Below the pieces are notes generated by a model. The model made no database searches, was not told the DNA's origin, and was given only the letters and a program-made list of their open reading frames with translations. From Chloroflexota bacterium (GTDB lineage Bacteria; Chloroflexota; Anaerolineae; Anaerolineales; Villigracilaceae): a DNA stretch of 64,000 nucleotides. The stretch spans positions 1 through 64,000 of the forward strand of contig JAJYLQ010000003.1 in the NCBI GenBank assembly GCA_021787595.1, in the 5' to 3' direction. The position numbers and the translations under genes were made by a program. Positions 17,094 to 24,210 of this stretch are shown piece by piece (positions within the stretch are counted from its first letter, which is position 1; every line of letters begins with the position of its first letter).

Positions 17094-17339
17094 ATGCCTG
17101 TCGAAGAAACTGTTCTCAAAGAGTTGGAAAATATTACCGGCACGGATGAAGTGCGAAAAAATCCCGACCTCGATCTCTTCGGCGAGAAAGTTTTGGATTC
17201 GCTCGGAACCGTCGAATTGATTCTCGCGTTATCGGAAGATTTCAGCATCGAGGTCACGCCGGGACAAATTGACCGCGAACTTTGGGCGACGCCGCGCAAG
17301 ATCATTGATTATTTCCAAGAGCGAGTCAAACAGCCGTGA
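17094..17339 (+). CDS. dltC: D-alanyl carrier protein DltC
   Basis: An 81-residue acyl-carrier protein. The phosphopantetheine site is Ser in KVLDSLGTVELILALSEDF near residue 38, and the IEVTPGQIDRELWATPRKI stretch matches DltC rather than fatty-acid ACP. DltC is charged with D-alanine by DltA and delivers it to the membrane machinery. It is first in the operon; its stop overlaps the GTG start of dltD by 4 bp. In most Firmicutes dltC is third or fourth, so its leading place is notable. Confidence 0.85.
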   Translation: MPVEETVLKELENITGTDEVRKNPDLDLFGEKVLDSLGTVELILALSEDFSIEVTPGQIDRELWATPRKIIDYFQERVKQP

Positions 17340-18553
17340 AGCGGTCGCCGCATCTGGTCTCAGCCGCCGCGGCGTTTTTGTTTTGCGCCATCGCCGCTGC
17401 GGGATTTAATCTCTACGCACAACATCTCGAACAACAGTACATCAACACCTTGAACACACTTGACCTTTCGCAGTTTGCAAACGGAAGCGCTTTGCAGCGC
17501 GCCGCCATCGAACAACCTGACCTGCTGACGCTTTACGGAAGTTCCGAAATTACGATGCTGAACACCAAGTACGAGGCTTCGGCATTCTTCGCAAAATATC
17601 CAACCGGCTTCGCGGTGTTCGACGTTGCCAACATGGGCGCCTCCGATCTGTCCATCGCCCAATCGCTGGCCGCGCTCGGACCCGATCTGCGCGGCAAAAA
17701 AATCGTCGTCTCGTTCACGCCTTCCACGGTCACGATGGGACCCGGCGGCGGAGTCAACGCCGACAATTACAACGCCAACTTTTCGGACCTGCACGCGAAC
17801 GAACTGGCATTCAGCTCTTATCTCAGCATGAAGACCAAACATCAGGCTGCGCTGCGAATGTTGAATTTCCCCGACTCATTGAAGAACGATCCGCTTCTGA
17901 ATTTTGCCTTGAACAATCTTGCAGATGATTCCACGGCAAATCAAATTTTTTATTATCTTGCATGGCCGCTTGGCAGACTGCAGATCGCGATGATTCGATT
18001 ACAGGATCACCGCGCGGTTGTCTCGTTCATGGCGCACCGCTCGCTCAAACCGGACGTGAAGCGGACTCCGTCAAACATTGACTGGACTTCGCTGATCGCG
18101 ACCGCGCGCGCTGAGCAGATCAAACAATCCGACAGCAATCCCTACGGCATTGACAACAGCCGCTGGCCGCAATACAGGAATTTGATGAAAGATCCATTGC
18201 CCACTGGATCGAGGGACGCAGCATTCATTCAACACGTTGACGAAGCCGCGGATTGGCAGGACCTCGATATCATGCTTCAAGTTTTGCAGGAACTCGGCGC
18301 AAAACCTTTGATTCTGGCCCGCCCGATGAACGTCCAGATTTGGGAAACGCTGGGCGTCTCGGAGCAAGCGCAAAATTTCTATTACCAGAAACTGCGTTCG
18401 GTTGCAGGACCGTATCACGTGCCGCTGGTTGATTTTCAGCAATACGGCACGGACAAATATTTCAGCATTGACATGGCTTCGCACACCAGCCGGGAAGGAT
18501 GGATTTATGTGGATCAAACGCTCGATGCGTTTTTTCATGGGCGTATACAATAA
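17336..18553 (+). CDS. dltD: D-alanine transfer protein DltD
   Basis: The 405-residue protein has an N-terminal membrane anchor (about residues 8-28) and an outward SGNH-hydrolase-like domain. LLTLYGSSEITMLNTKYEAS near residue 64 holds the nucleophile Ser of the G-S-S motif, and NMGASDLSIAQSLAALG follows as in DltD. Near the C-terminus, MASHTSREGW supplies the catalytic Asp/His region. DltD moves D-alanine onto the surface polymer. GTG start overlaps dltC; the 3' end overlaps dltX by 17 bp. Confidence 0.85.
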   Translation: MKRSPHLVSAAAAFLFCAIAAAGFNLYAQHLEQQYINTLNTLDLSQFANGSALQRAAIEQPDLLTLYGSSEITMLNTKYEASAFFAKYPTGFAVFDVANMGASDLSIAQSLAALGPDLRGKKIVVSFTPSTVTMGPGGGVNADNYNANFSDLHANELAFSSYLSMKTKHQAALRMLNFPDSLKNDPLLNFALNNLADDSTANQIFYYLAWPLGRLQIAMIRLQDHRAVVSFMAHRSLKPDVKRTPSNIDWTSLIATARAEQIKQSDSNPYGIDNSRWPQYRNLMKDPLPTGSRDAAFIQHVDEAADWQDLDIMLQVLQELGAKPLILARPMNVQIWETLGVSEQAQNFYYQKLRSVAGPYHVPLVDFQQYGTDKYFSIDMASHTSREGWIYVDQTLDAFFHGRIQ

Positions 18554-18671
18554 TCCCACCGGGCGCGTGGTTTTCCTCACGCTCTATTACCTTGCCATCA
18601 TCGCGGGATTGATCATCATGTACGGACGAGGTAATTTCTCCACGCCGAAGTTCATCTATCAGGGTTTCTAA
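18537..18671 (+). CDS. dltX: DltX-like membrane microprotein
   Basis: A 44-residue frame (48 if started at ATG 18525) with one membrane helix (VVFLTLYYLAIIAGLIIMYG) and the C-terminal end PKFIYQGF. DltX proteins are about 50 residues, have F-R-T-L-Y-Y-type helices and end in FIYNEF-like sequences, so the match in size, layout and tail is good. The C-terminal Tyr of DltX is reported to carry D-alanine between DltC/DltB and DltD. It overlaps the end of dltD. In Firmicutes the gene usually stands first; here it is third. Confidence 0.75.
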   Translation: MGVYNNPTGRVVFLTLYYLAIIAGLIIMYGRGNFSTPKFIYQGF

Positions 18672-18787
18672 AAAATTTGTGCTCATGCCGCCGTCTCAGC
18701 GGCGAGACGTGGCTCTCTTCCATGGCGCGCCATGCGACACCACCGAGAGCATAAACTTGTAAATCGATTTTGGATAAACGTGATTGT

Positions 18788-20251
18788 ATGGATTTGATCG
18801 AACGCATTGACCGCTGGAGTCGGCTCGCGCCGGATCGCATCGCGCATATCAGCGGAGGCCAATTACTCGATTACCGGGAACTCATCGCGCGTTCCAACGC
18901 GCTGGCCGCGCATTTAATTCAGACTCTCCCCGACGATCACTCGCCGGTTGCCGTGCTTGGACACAAAGAGCCGGAAATGTTGATCGGCTTCCTCGGCACG
19001 GTCAAATCCGGGCATCCTTACATCCCGCTGGATACTTCCCTGCCCTCGCAGCGCGTCGAGACGATCATCGAAACCGCAAAAGCGTCATTGCTATTAACGC
19101 CAGAAAAAATTCAATCAGCGATAAAAGAAACAACTACACCACCCATTACTATTTACCATCCAACGCTGGACGATGCCTGGTACATCATTTTCACGTCGGG
19201 AAGCACAGGCGAGCCAAAAGGCGTTGTCATCACACGCGGTTGTTTAGAGAGCTTCGTCGATTGGATTCTCGACGAACAAAATTTTATCGAAGCCAAAGAA
19301 ACATTTCTCAACCAGGCCCCGTTTTCTTTCGATCTCTCGGTGATGGATTTATATTCGAGCCTTGCCACAGGCGGAACGCTTTTCAGCCTGACGAAAGATC
19401 AGATCGCAGAACCAAAGTTGTTATATCAAACTCTGGCGAAGTCCAATGTCAGCGTTTGGGTTTCGACTCCGTCATTTGCAAGACTTTGTCTTGCGGAACC
19501 AACCTTCGCAGAAAGGATGATTCCAACGGCGCGCAAATTCTGGTTTTGCGGCGAGACGCTCGCGCCCGAAATCGCATCCGGTTTGCTCAATCGTTTTCCG
19601 AAGGCCGAAGTGTGGAATACGTACGGCCCGACAGAAGCGACGGTCGCGACGACGTCCATTCGAATCGATCAGGATATTTTGTCGCTCCATAATCCGCTGC
19701 CGGTGGGCCGCGCCAAGCCCGATAGCGAAGTCCAAATTCTGGTTGACGGGAATCCAGCCCCGGTCGGAGAACGAGGCGAGATCGTCATCGCCGGGAAAAA
19801 CGTCAGCATCGGTTATATCCATCGTCCTGATTTGACGTCGCGCGCGTTTTATGAAATCAATGGGATGCGCGCCTATCGCACCGGCGACGCGGGGCATTAT
19901 CAGGACGGCCTCTTGTTTTTCGATGGCCGCATGGATTTTCAAATCAAACTGCATGGTTATCGAATCGAAATTGGCGATGTGGAAGCCAACTTGCAGGCGC
20001 TGACCATCGTGCAGGATGCAATGGTTATCCCCGCCATGAAAAATGGTCAAGCCGATCATCTGGCCGCGTTCGTGATTTTGAAGACGCGTCCCAACGGATC
20101 AGACTTTGAAATCACGCGCGGACTCAAACGCGAGTTGAGCGAACGCCTGCCCGACTACATGATCCCGCGCAAATTTGTTTTTCTCGAAGGATTTCCGATG
20201 ACGACCAACGGCAAAGCCGACCGACGCAAATTAGCTGAGATGCTTCGATGA
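18788..20251 (+). CDS. dltA: D-alanine--D-alanyl carrier protein ligase DltA
   Basis: The 487-residue adenylating enzyme activates D-alanine with ATP and loads it on DltC. It shows IIFTSGSTGEPKGVVITRG (phosphate loop) near residue 136, VWNTYGPTEATVATT near residue 276, the YRTGDAG motif near residue 362 and TTNGKADRRKLAEML at the C-terminus with the catalytic Lys. DRIAHISGGQLLDYREL and the overall length match DltA. ATG 18788 is preferred over TTG 18770, but neither has a strong ribosome site. The 116-bp gap before it is the largest in the operon. Confidence 0.85.
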   Translation: MDLIERIDRWSRLAPDRIAHISGGQLLDYRELIARSNALAAHLIQTLPDDHSPVAVLGHKEPEMLIGFLGTVKSGHPYIPLDTSLPSQRVETIIETAKASLLLTPEKIQSAIKETTTPPITIYHPTLDDAWYIIFTSGSTGEPKGVVITRGCLESFVDWILDEQNFIEAKETFLNQAPFSFDLSVMDLYSSLATGGTLFSLTKDQIAEPKLLYQTLAKSNVSVWVSTPSFARLCLAEPTFAERMIPTARKFWFCGETLAPEIASGLLNRFPKAEVWNTYGPTEATVATTSIRIDQDILSLHNPLPVGRAKPDSEVQILVDGNPAPVGERGEIVIAGKNVSIGYIHRPDLTSRAFYEINGMRAYRTGDAGHYQDGLLFFDGRMDFQIKLHGYRIEIGDVEANLQALTIVQDAMVIPAMKNGQADHLAAFVILKTRPNGSDFEITRGLKRELSERLPDYMIPRKFVFLEGFPMTTNGKADRRKLAEMLR

Positions 20252-21420
20252 TTCCATACACCAGCTTTCTCTATTTTGGAGTTTCTCTCTACGTTCTCAT
20301 TCCGGCGTTGATCGCAGGTCTCTTCAAACGCGTTTGGAAAATTTGGCTTGTGCTGGCGACCATCGTGATGCTGGTCATCCAGTATTTCACCACACAAAAT
20401 ATCCTGCCAAATTTCGCGGTCAATGAACTTCTGCTGCTCATTGCGTACGCGGTCTTTCAGTGGCTGCTTGCCATCGTCTTTTTATTCATCCGCCGGCGCG
20501 GCAAAAGCCAGCCTGTGTTCTATGTGGCCGTCTTTTTGAGTCTATTGCCGTTGCTCGGCGCGAAGTTCATTCCGCTGTTCCAAGCCGATTATCAAATTTT
20601 CTTTTTGGGATTGTCGTACGTGAGCTTCCGCAGCCTGGACGTCATCATCGGCATCCACGACGAGATGATCCAGTCCGTGCCGCCGGTTCAATATCTCACC
20701 TATTTGCTGCTCTTCACGACGATCTCCTCCGGCCCGATTGACCGCTTCCGCCGCTTCAACGAAGACTGGAAGCGTGAGCGGACGCGCGACGAATTTCTGC
20801 TCGACCTCGACGGCGGCATCCACCGCATCTTCACCGGATTTCTCTACAAGTTCATCCTCGCCGCGCTGATCAAGCAATACTGGCTCGATCCCATGTCGCA
20901 AGGCACGAACATTTTACACATCGCGTCCTACATGTACGCGTACACATTCTACCTATTCTTCGACTTCGCCGGTTACAGCGCGTTCGCCATCGGGTTCAGC
21001 TACATCTTTGGAATCCACACGCCGGAGAATTTCAACCGTCCATTCCTTTCGCGCGACATCCGCGACTTCTGGAATCGCTGGCACATGACGCTGTCCTTCT
21101 GGTTCCGTGATCACATTTACAACCGCTTCGTTTTCACCGCACTCAAAAACAAATGGTTCAAGAATCGCTACACCGCGTCCTACATCGGCTACATCATCAC
21201 GATGGGATTGATGGGCGTTTGGCACGGTACGGCATTGCATTACATTGTTTACGGTTTATATCATGGAGTTTTATTGGCCGCCACCGCCTGGCTGAACCAA
21301 CGCTACAAAGGCAATCGTCTGCTCAATGACAAAGGTTTCGGCTGGCAGGCCGCGTCCATTTTCATCACGTTCCATTTGATCGCATTTAGTTTCTTGATCT
21401 TCTCTGGACGATTGTTCTGA
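20248..21420 (+). CDS. dltB: MBOAT acyltransferase DltB
   Basis: A 390-residue membrane-bound O-acyltransferase with about ten membrane segments. The MBOAT core is visible as FFDFAGYSAFAIGFSYIFGI near residue 236, RDFWNRWHMTLSFWFRDHIY near residue 272, and the catalytic His in GLMGVWHGTALHYIVYGLYHG near residue 315. DltB passes D-alanine from DltC across the membrane. It overlaps dltA by 4 bp (ATGA) and ends the operon. Confidence 0.88.
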   Translation: MIPYTSFLYFGVSLYVLIPALIAGLFKRVWKIWLVLATIVMLVIQYFTTQNILPNFAVNELLLLIAYAVFQWLLAIVFLFIRRRGKSQPVFYVAVFLSLLPLLGAKFIPLFQADYQIFFLGLSYVSFRSLDVIIGIHDEMIQSVPPVQYLTYLLLFTTISSGPIDRFRRFNEDWKRERTRDEFLLDLDGGIHRIFTGFLYKFILAALIKQYWLDPMSQGTNILHIASYMYAYTFYLFFDFAGYSAFAIGFSYIFGIHTPENFNRPFLSRDIRDFWNRWHMTLSFWFRDHIYNRFVFTALKNKWFKNRYTASYIGYIITMGLMGVWHGTALHYIVYGLYHGVLLAATAWLNQRYKGNRLLNDKGFGWQAASIFITFHLIAFSFLIFSGRLF

Positions 21421-21440
21421 AAAACTTTACAGAAGATTCG

Positions 21441-21589
21441 TGTCATTGCGAGCGGCGCTGGCGGTTGAGTAGTGGCGCTAAACCCGGCGCCGCGAAGCAA
21501 TCCCTTGTTTGCATACGGCAACAGTTGGAATCCTATGCGAGATTGCCACAGCGTCTTGCTGCGCTCGAAAACACCGCCTCGCAATGACA
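21441..21589. repeat. Dispersed repeat with TGTCATTGCGAG ends
   Basis: TGTCATTGCGAG (21441-21452) and CTCGCAATGACA (21578-21589) are perfect 12-bp inverted ends; GCGAAGCAATC and GAGATTGC words lie between. It fills nearly the whole gap after dltB and overlaps a possible ATG of the next gene. A partial copy lies at 22726-22765. Confidence 0.7.
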
Positions 21590-21607
21590 TCGCAAGAGGT
21601 ATCTTTC

Positions 21608-21856
21608 TTGGAAAAAATCATCGTTGACAGCCTTGGCTGGATTGGCGCGGTTTTCTATCTTCTGGCTTATTATCTCGTCTCGACCAAAAAGCTGGCGGGC
21701 GATGCGACTGTCTATCAGATCATGAATCTCATCGGCGGCATCACGCTGACGATCAACACGTTCTACTATCACACACTGCCTGCCATGACCGTGAACCTCG
21801 CATGGATTGGCATTTCGATCTTCACGCTTGGCCGCGTTTGGCTGGCAAAGAGATAA
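21608..21856 (+). CDS. Small membrane protein of the CBU_0592 kind
   Basis: The product is about 82 residues with three membrane segments: LGWIGAVFYLLAYYLVS, YQIMNLIGGITLTINTFYYH and VNLAWIGISIFTLGRVWL. The pattern, including the Asn-Leu-Gly and polar residues within helices, matches the CBU_0592-like family, for which no function is known. TTG 21608 follows AAGAGG at a good distance; ATG 21584 is an alternative but lies inside the TGTCATTGCGAG repeat. The start is therefore uncertain. Confidence 0.6.
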   Translation: MEKIIVDSLGWIGAVFYLLAYYLVSTKKLAGDATVYQIMNLIGGITLTINTFYYHTLPAMTVNLAWIGISIFTLGRVWLAKR

Positions 21857-21933
21857 GACAATCTGCGCAATCTGTGAAATCTGCGGATGAATTCGCTTTG
21901 CAAAATCTCATCTTCCTGTGATTAAATTCAGCC

Positions 21934-22725
21934 ATGCTTTCCCGACGTGATTTTCTCAAACTTGGCGGCGCGGCATTATTGACGACCGCGTTTGGCCGAT
22001 TGAATTTGGTTCAATTGGACGCATCGCCCGCGCCGGTCATTTATCACGGCAGCCGGAACTATCCGACCATCGCGGTCACTTTCGACGACGACTGGCATCC
22101 CGAAGTTTTGGACCAGTTGATCGAGATGGTCAAACCCTATCCGAATTTTCGGCTGACGTTCTTTGCGATCGGTGACGCCATCTTGATTGACGAAGCGCTC
22201 AGCCCCGGCGTCTGGAAGCGCATTGCACAAAATGGACACGAGATCGGCTATCACACGTTTCATCACGTGGACCCGGCGGTGATGTCGCCCAAAGCATTGA
22301 TCGCCGATTTCGATCAATGGATGAATACGTTACAGCAGGTGCTTGGATTTCGGCCAACGGTCCATTTTGCCAAACCGCCCTACGATGACCTCAGCCCGTC
22401 ATTTCTGACTTTATGCAAGGAGCGGAATTTGGTTGCCACGTTGTATTCGCTTGGATACGAAGCAACGACCGTTGATGAAGGTCTCAATCTCGCGGCCAAA
22501 ACGCAGAACGGCGACATCGTCCAGATGCATACCTACCAAGATCCGAATCAAGGACGCTTCGACGTCGCGATCACCGAAAAAGTTTTGCCGTATCTCGCGG
22601 GACAAGGCTTTACGCTGGTGACCTTGTCGACGCTTTACGATCAGCTTTTACAGGATCAATACAATTCCCCCGGCTGCAATGCTGGCACCGGCGCGTCGCT
22701 TACTCGTACATGCATTGAACCATAA
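21934..22725 (+). CDS. Exported polysaccharide deacetylase (NodB domain)
   Basis: The 263-residue protein opens with a twin-arginine-like signal (SRRDFLKLGGAALLTTAFG). The NodB domain shows TIAVTFDDDWHPEV near residue 46 (metal-binding Asp pair), NGHEIGYHTFHHVDP near residue 105 (two metal His), KPPYDD near residue 148 and VQMHTYQD near residue 191. These enzymes remove acetyl groups from peptidoglycan or other polysaccharides. It is downstream of the dlt operon but separated by a repeat, so is probably its own unit. Substrate is not evident. Confidence 0.8.
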   Translation: MLSRRDFLKLGGAALLTTAFGRLNLVQLDASPAPVIYHGSRNYPTIAVTFDDDWHPEVLDQLIEMVKPYPNFRLTFFAIGDAILIDEALSPGVWKRIAQNGHEIGYHTFHHVDPAVMSPKALIADFDQWMNTLQQVLGFRPTVHFAKPPYDDLSPSFLTLCKERNLVATLYSLGYEATTVDEGLNLAAKTQNGDIVQMHTYQDPNQGRFDVAITEKVLPYLAGQGFTLVTLSTLYDQLLQDQYNSPGCNAGTGASLTRTCIEP

Positions 22726-22765
22726 CGTCGTTGCGAGTGGCGCCTTGGCGCCAGGAAGCAATCCC
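22726..22765. repeat. Partial copy of the TGTCATTGCGAG repeat
   Basis: CGTCGTTGCGAG, then a TGGCGCC/GGCGCCA palindrome, then GGAAGCAATCCC. It fills the gap between the convergent deacetylase and PLP enzyme genes and lacks the right-hand end. Confidence 0.5.
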
Positions 22766-23757
22766 TATTTCAACAAGTCGAATTGATATTTTTCCGCAAA
22801 CATGGCAGGCTGTCCGCCAGTATGCCAGAATAAAATGGTTTCATCCTTTTTGAAGAATCCTTTGCGGATCAAATCAATCAGACCCGCGGCGGCGCGTCCC
22901 GTATAAACCGGATCGAGCAACAAGCCTTCCCTGCTCGCAAACAATTTGACCGCTTCGCGCTCCGCATCGGTCAAGACCCCATAACCGGCGCGGCAGTAAT
23001 CGGCATTTGCCAACACGTCAGCCGGAGTGAGCTCAATCCGCTTCCCGAATTTTTCACTGGCATCCGAAGCCAGCTTGGAAACATGCTCTTTCAACCAATC
23101 TTCTGATTCATCGATGCTGATTCCCAACACCCTGCCTTTGAATCCAAACACGCGTTGACCCAGCACCAAGCCTGCGTGCGTCCCGCCGGATGATGTTCCA
23201 AATACAATCCAATCGGGGCAACCTTGCGAAGATTTTGAACCTTCGCAAGGTAATTGTTTCATCAACTCTTCCATCGCAAAGGCATAGCCCAAAGCGCCGG
23301 TCGGACTCGATCCGCCATACGGAACAAGATATGGTTTCTTTCCGTCTGCGGTGGCTTTATCGAATGTTTCTTTTAGAATGCGGTCGCGATCCGCGCGATC
23401 AAACACATTGACGATCTTCGCACCGAACAATTCATCCATCAACAAATTGGCGGAAGCCTTTTCCGGCATCTGACCTGTCAACACCAGCACACACTCAAAT
23501 CCAAATTTGGCTGCCGCGGCTGCAGTCTGGCGGCAGTGATTCGACTGGATCGCGCCCGCCGAGATCAGCATCTTCGCGCCCTGCTCCTGCGCCTCAGCAA
23601 CGAGAAATTCCAGCTTGCGCGTCTTGTTGCCGCCGAAGGCAAGCCCGGTCTGGTCGTCGCGCTTGACCATTAAACGAGGTCCGCCTAACATCGAAGAAAG
23701 ACGCGGCAGTTCTTCAATCGGTGTTGGTAAATGCGCAAAATGCAATCTAGGTATCAT
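22765..23757 (-). CDS. PLP-dependent D-cysteine desulfhydrase / ACC deaminase family enzyme
   Basis: A 330-residue fold-type II PLP enzyme. It starts IPRLHFAHLPTPIEELPRLS, has the PLP Lys in FGGNKTRKLEFL near residue 44, ISAGAIQSNHCRQTAAAAA near residue 65, and a phosphate-binding VFGTSSGGTHAGLV near residue 185. These features fit the D-cysteine desulfhydrase/ACC deaminase-like group, which cannot be split by eye. Residues about 170-179 (PCEGSKSSQG) are encoded by a REP hairpin (23221-23251), which would add a surface loop if the enzyme is active. GGAGG precedes the start. Confidence 0.8.
   Translation of the reverse strand: MIPRLHFAHLPTPIEELPRLSSMLGGPRLMVKRDDQTGLAFGGNKTRKLEFLVAEAQEQGAKMLISAGAIQSNHCRQTAAAAAKFGFECVLVLTGQMPEKASANLLMDELFGAKIVNVFDRADRDRILKETFDKATADGKKPYLVPYGGSSPTGALGYAFAMEELMKQLPCEGSKSSQGCPDWIVFGTSSGGTHAGLVLGQRVFGFKGRVLGISIDESEDWLKEHVSKLASDASEKFGKRIELTPADVLANADYCRAGYGVLTDAEREAVKLFASREGLLLDPVYTGRAAAGLIDLIRKGFFKKDETILFWHTGGQPAMFAEKYQFDLLK
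23221..23251. repeat. REP hairpin inserted in the PLP enzyme coding region
   Basis: ACCTTGCGAAGATT (23221-23234) and AACCTTCGCAAGGT (23238-23251) flank TTG, with one arm mismatch. It is the same 31-bp unit as the REP beside the RAYT gene at 14900-14930. The frame stays open. Confidence 0.75.
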
Positions 23758-23764
23758 TTTTCCT

Positions 23765-23790
23765 CCACGAAGAACACGAAATTCACGAAG
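23765..23790. repeat. CACGAAG-type repeat, left flank of GxxExxY gene
   Basis: CCACGAAGAACACGAAATTC followed by ACGAAG. It is the inverted partner of 24183-24208 (21 of 26 positions match), and the two enclose the GxxExxY gene tightly. Confidence 0.6.
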
Positions 23791-24168
23791 TTAAAAAACA
23801 AGTCGTCGCCATTCAAGTTTTGGATGACTGCCAAAATTTATCAACACGCCAACCTTCATCCCGGTGACTTTTAAATAATTCAACAACTGAGCTTCTTCCT
23901 TTCCACTTAAATTATCTAAAGCCTTCAACTCAACAATAACCTGATCATAGTAAATCAAATCTGGAATATATTCTTTCTTCAGGAGATGTTCCTTATAATG
24001 AATCTGCAAAGCTCTTTGAGACACATAAGGCAAACCGCGATCGGTTGACTCTATTTCCATAGCTTCTTGATAAACCGGTTCAAGAAAGCCGGAACCCAAA
24101 ACACCATGAACTTCCATCGCGGCCCCGACAATGGCATATACCTCTTCTTTCAAAATTAACTCAACCAT
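23791..24168 (-). CDS. GxxExxY family protein
   Basis: A 125-residue protein named after the motif seen here as GSGFLEPVYQEAM near residue 24. PDLIYYDQVIVELKAL near residue 69 and LLNYLKVTGMKVGVLINFG near residue 93 are the other conserved parts, with acidic and Lys residues that recall PD-(D/E)XK nuclease folds. The family has no proven function. ATG 24168 fits the GGAGGG ribosome site; an upstream TTG would consume that site. It is flanked on both sides by CACGAAG-type inverted repeats, suggesting it moves as a cassette. Confidence 0.75.
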   Translation of the reverse strand: MVELILKEEVYAIVGAAMEVHGVLGSGFLEPVYQEAMEIESTDRGLPYVSQRALQIHYKEHLLKKEYIPDLIYYDQVIVELKALDNLSGKEEAQLLNYLKVTGMKVGVLINFGSHPKLEWRRLVF

Positions 24169-24182
24169 CTTTCCCTCCAAAA

Positions 24183-24208
24183 TTCGTGCTCTTCGTGAAC
24201 TTCGTGGA
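24183..24208. repeat. CTTCGTG-type repeat, right flank of GxxExxY gene
   Basis: TTCGTGCTCTTCGTGAACTT followed by CGTGGA, the inverted partner of 23765-23790. It separates the GxxExxY gene from the FemAB-like gene. Confidence 0.6.
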
Positions 24209-24210
24209 TT

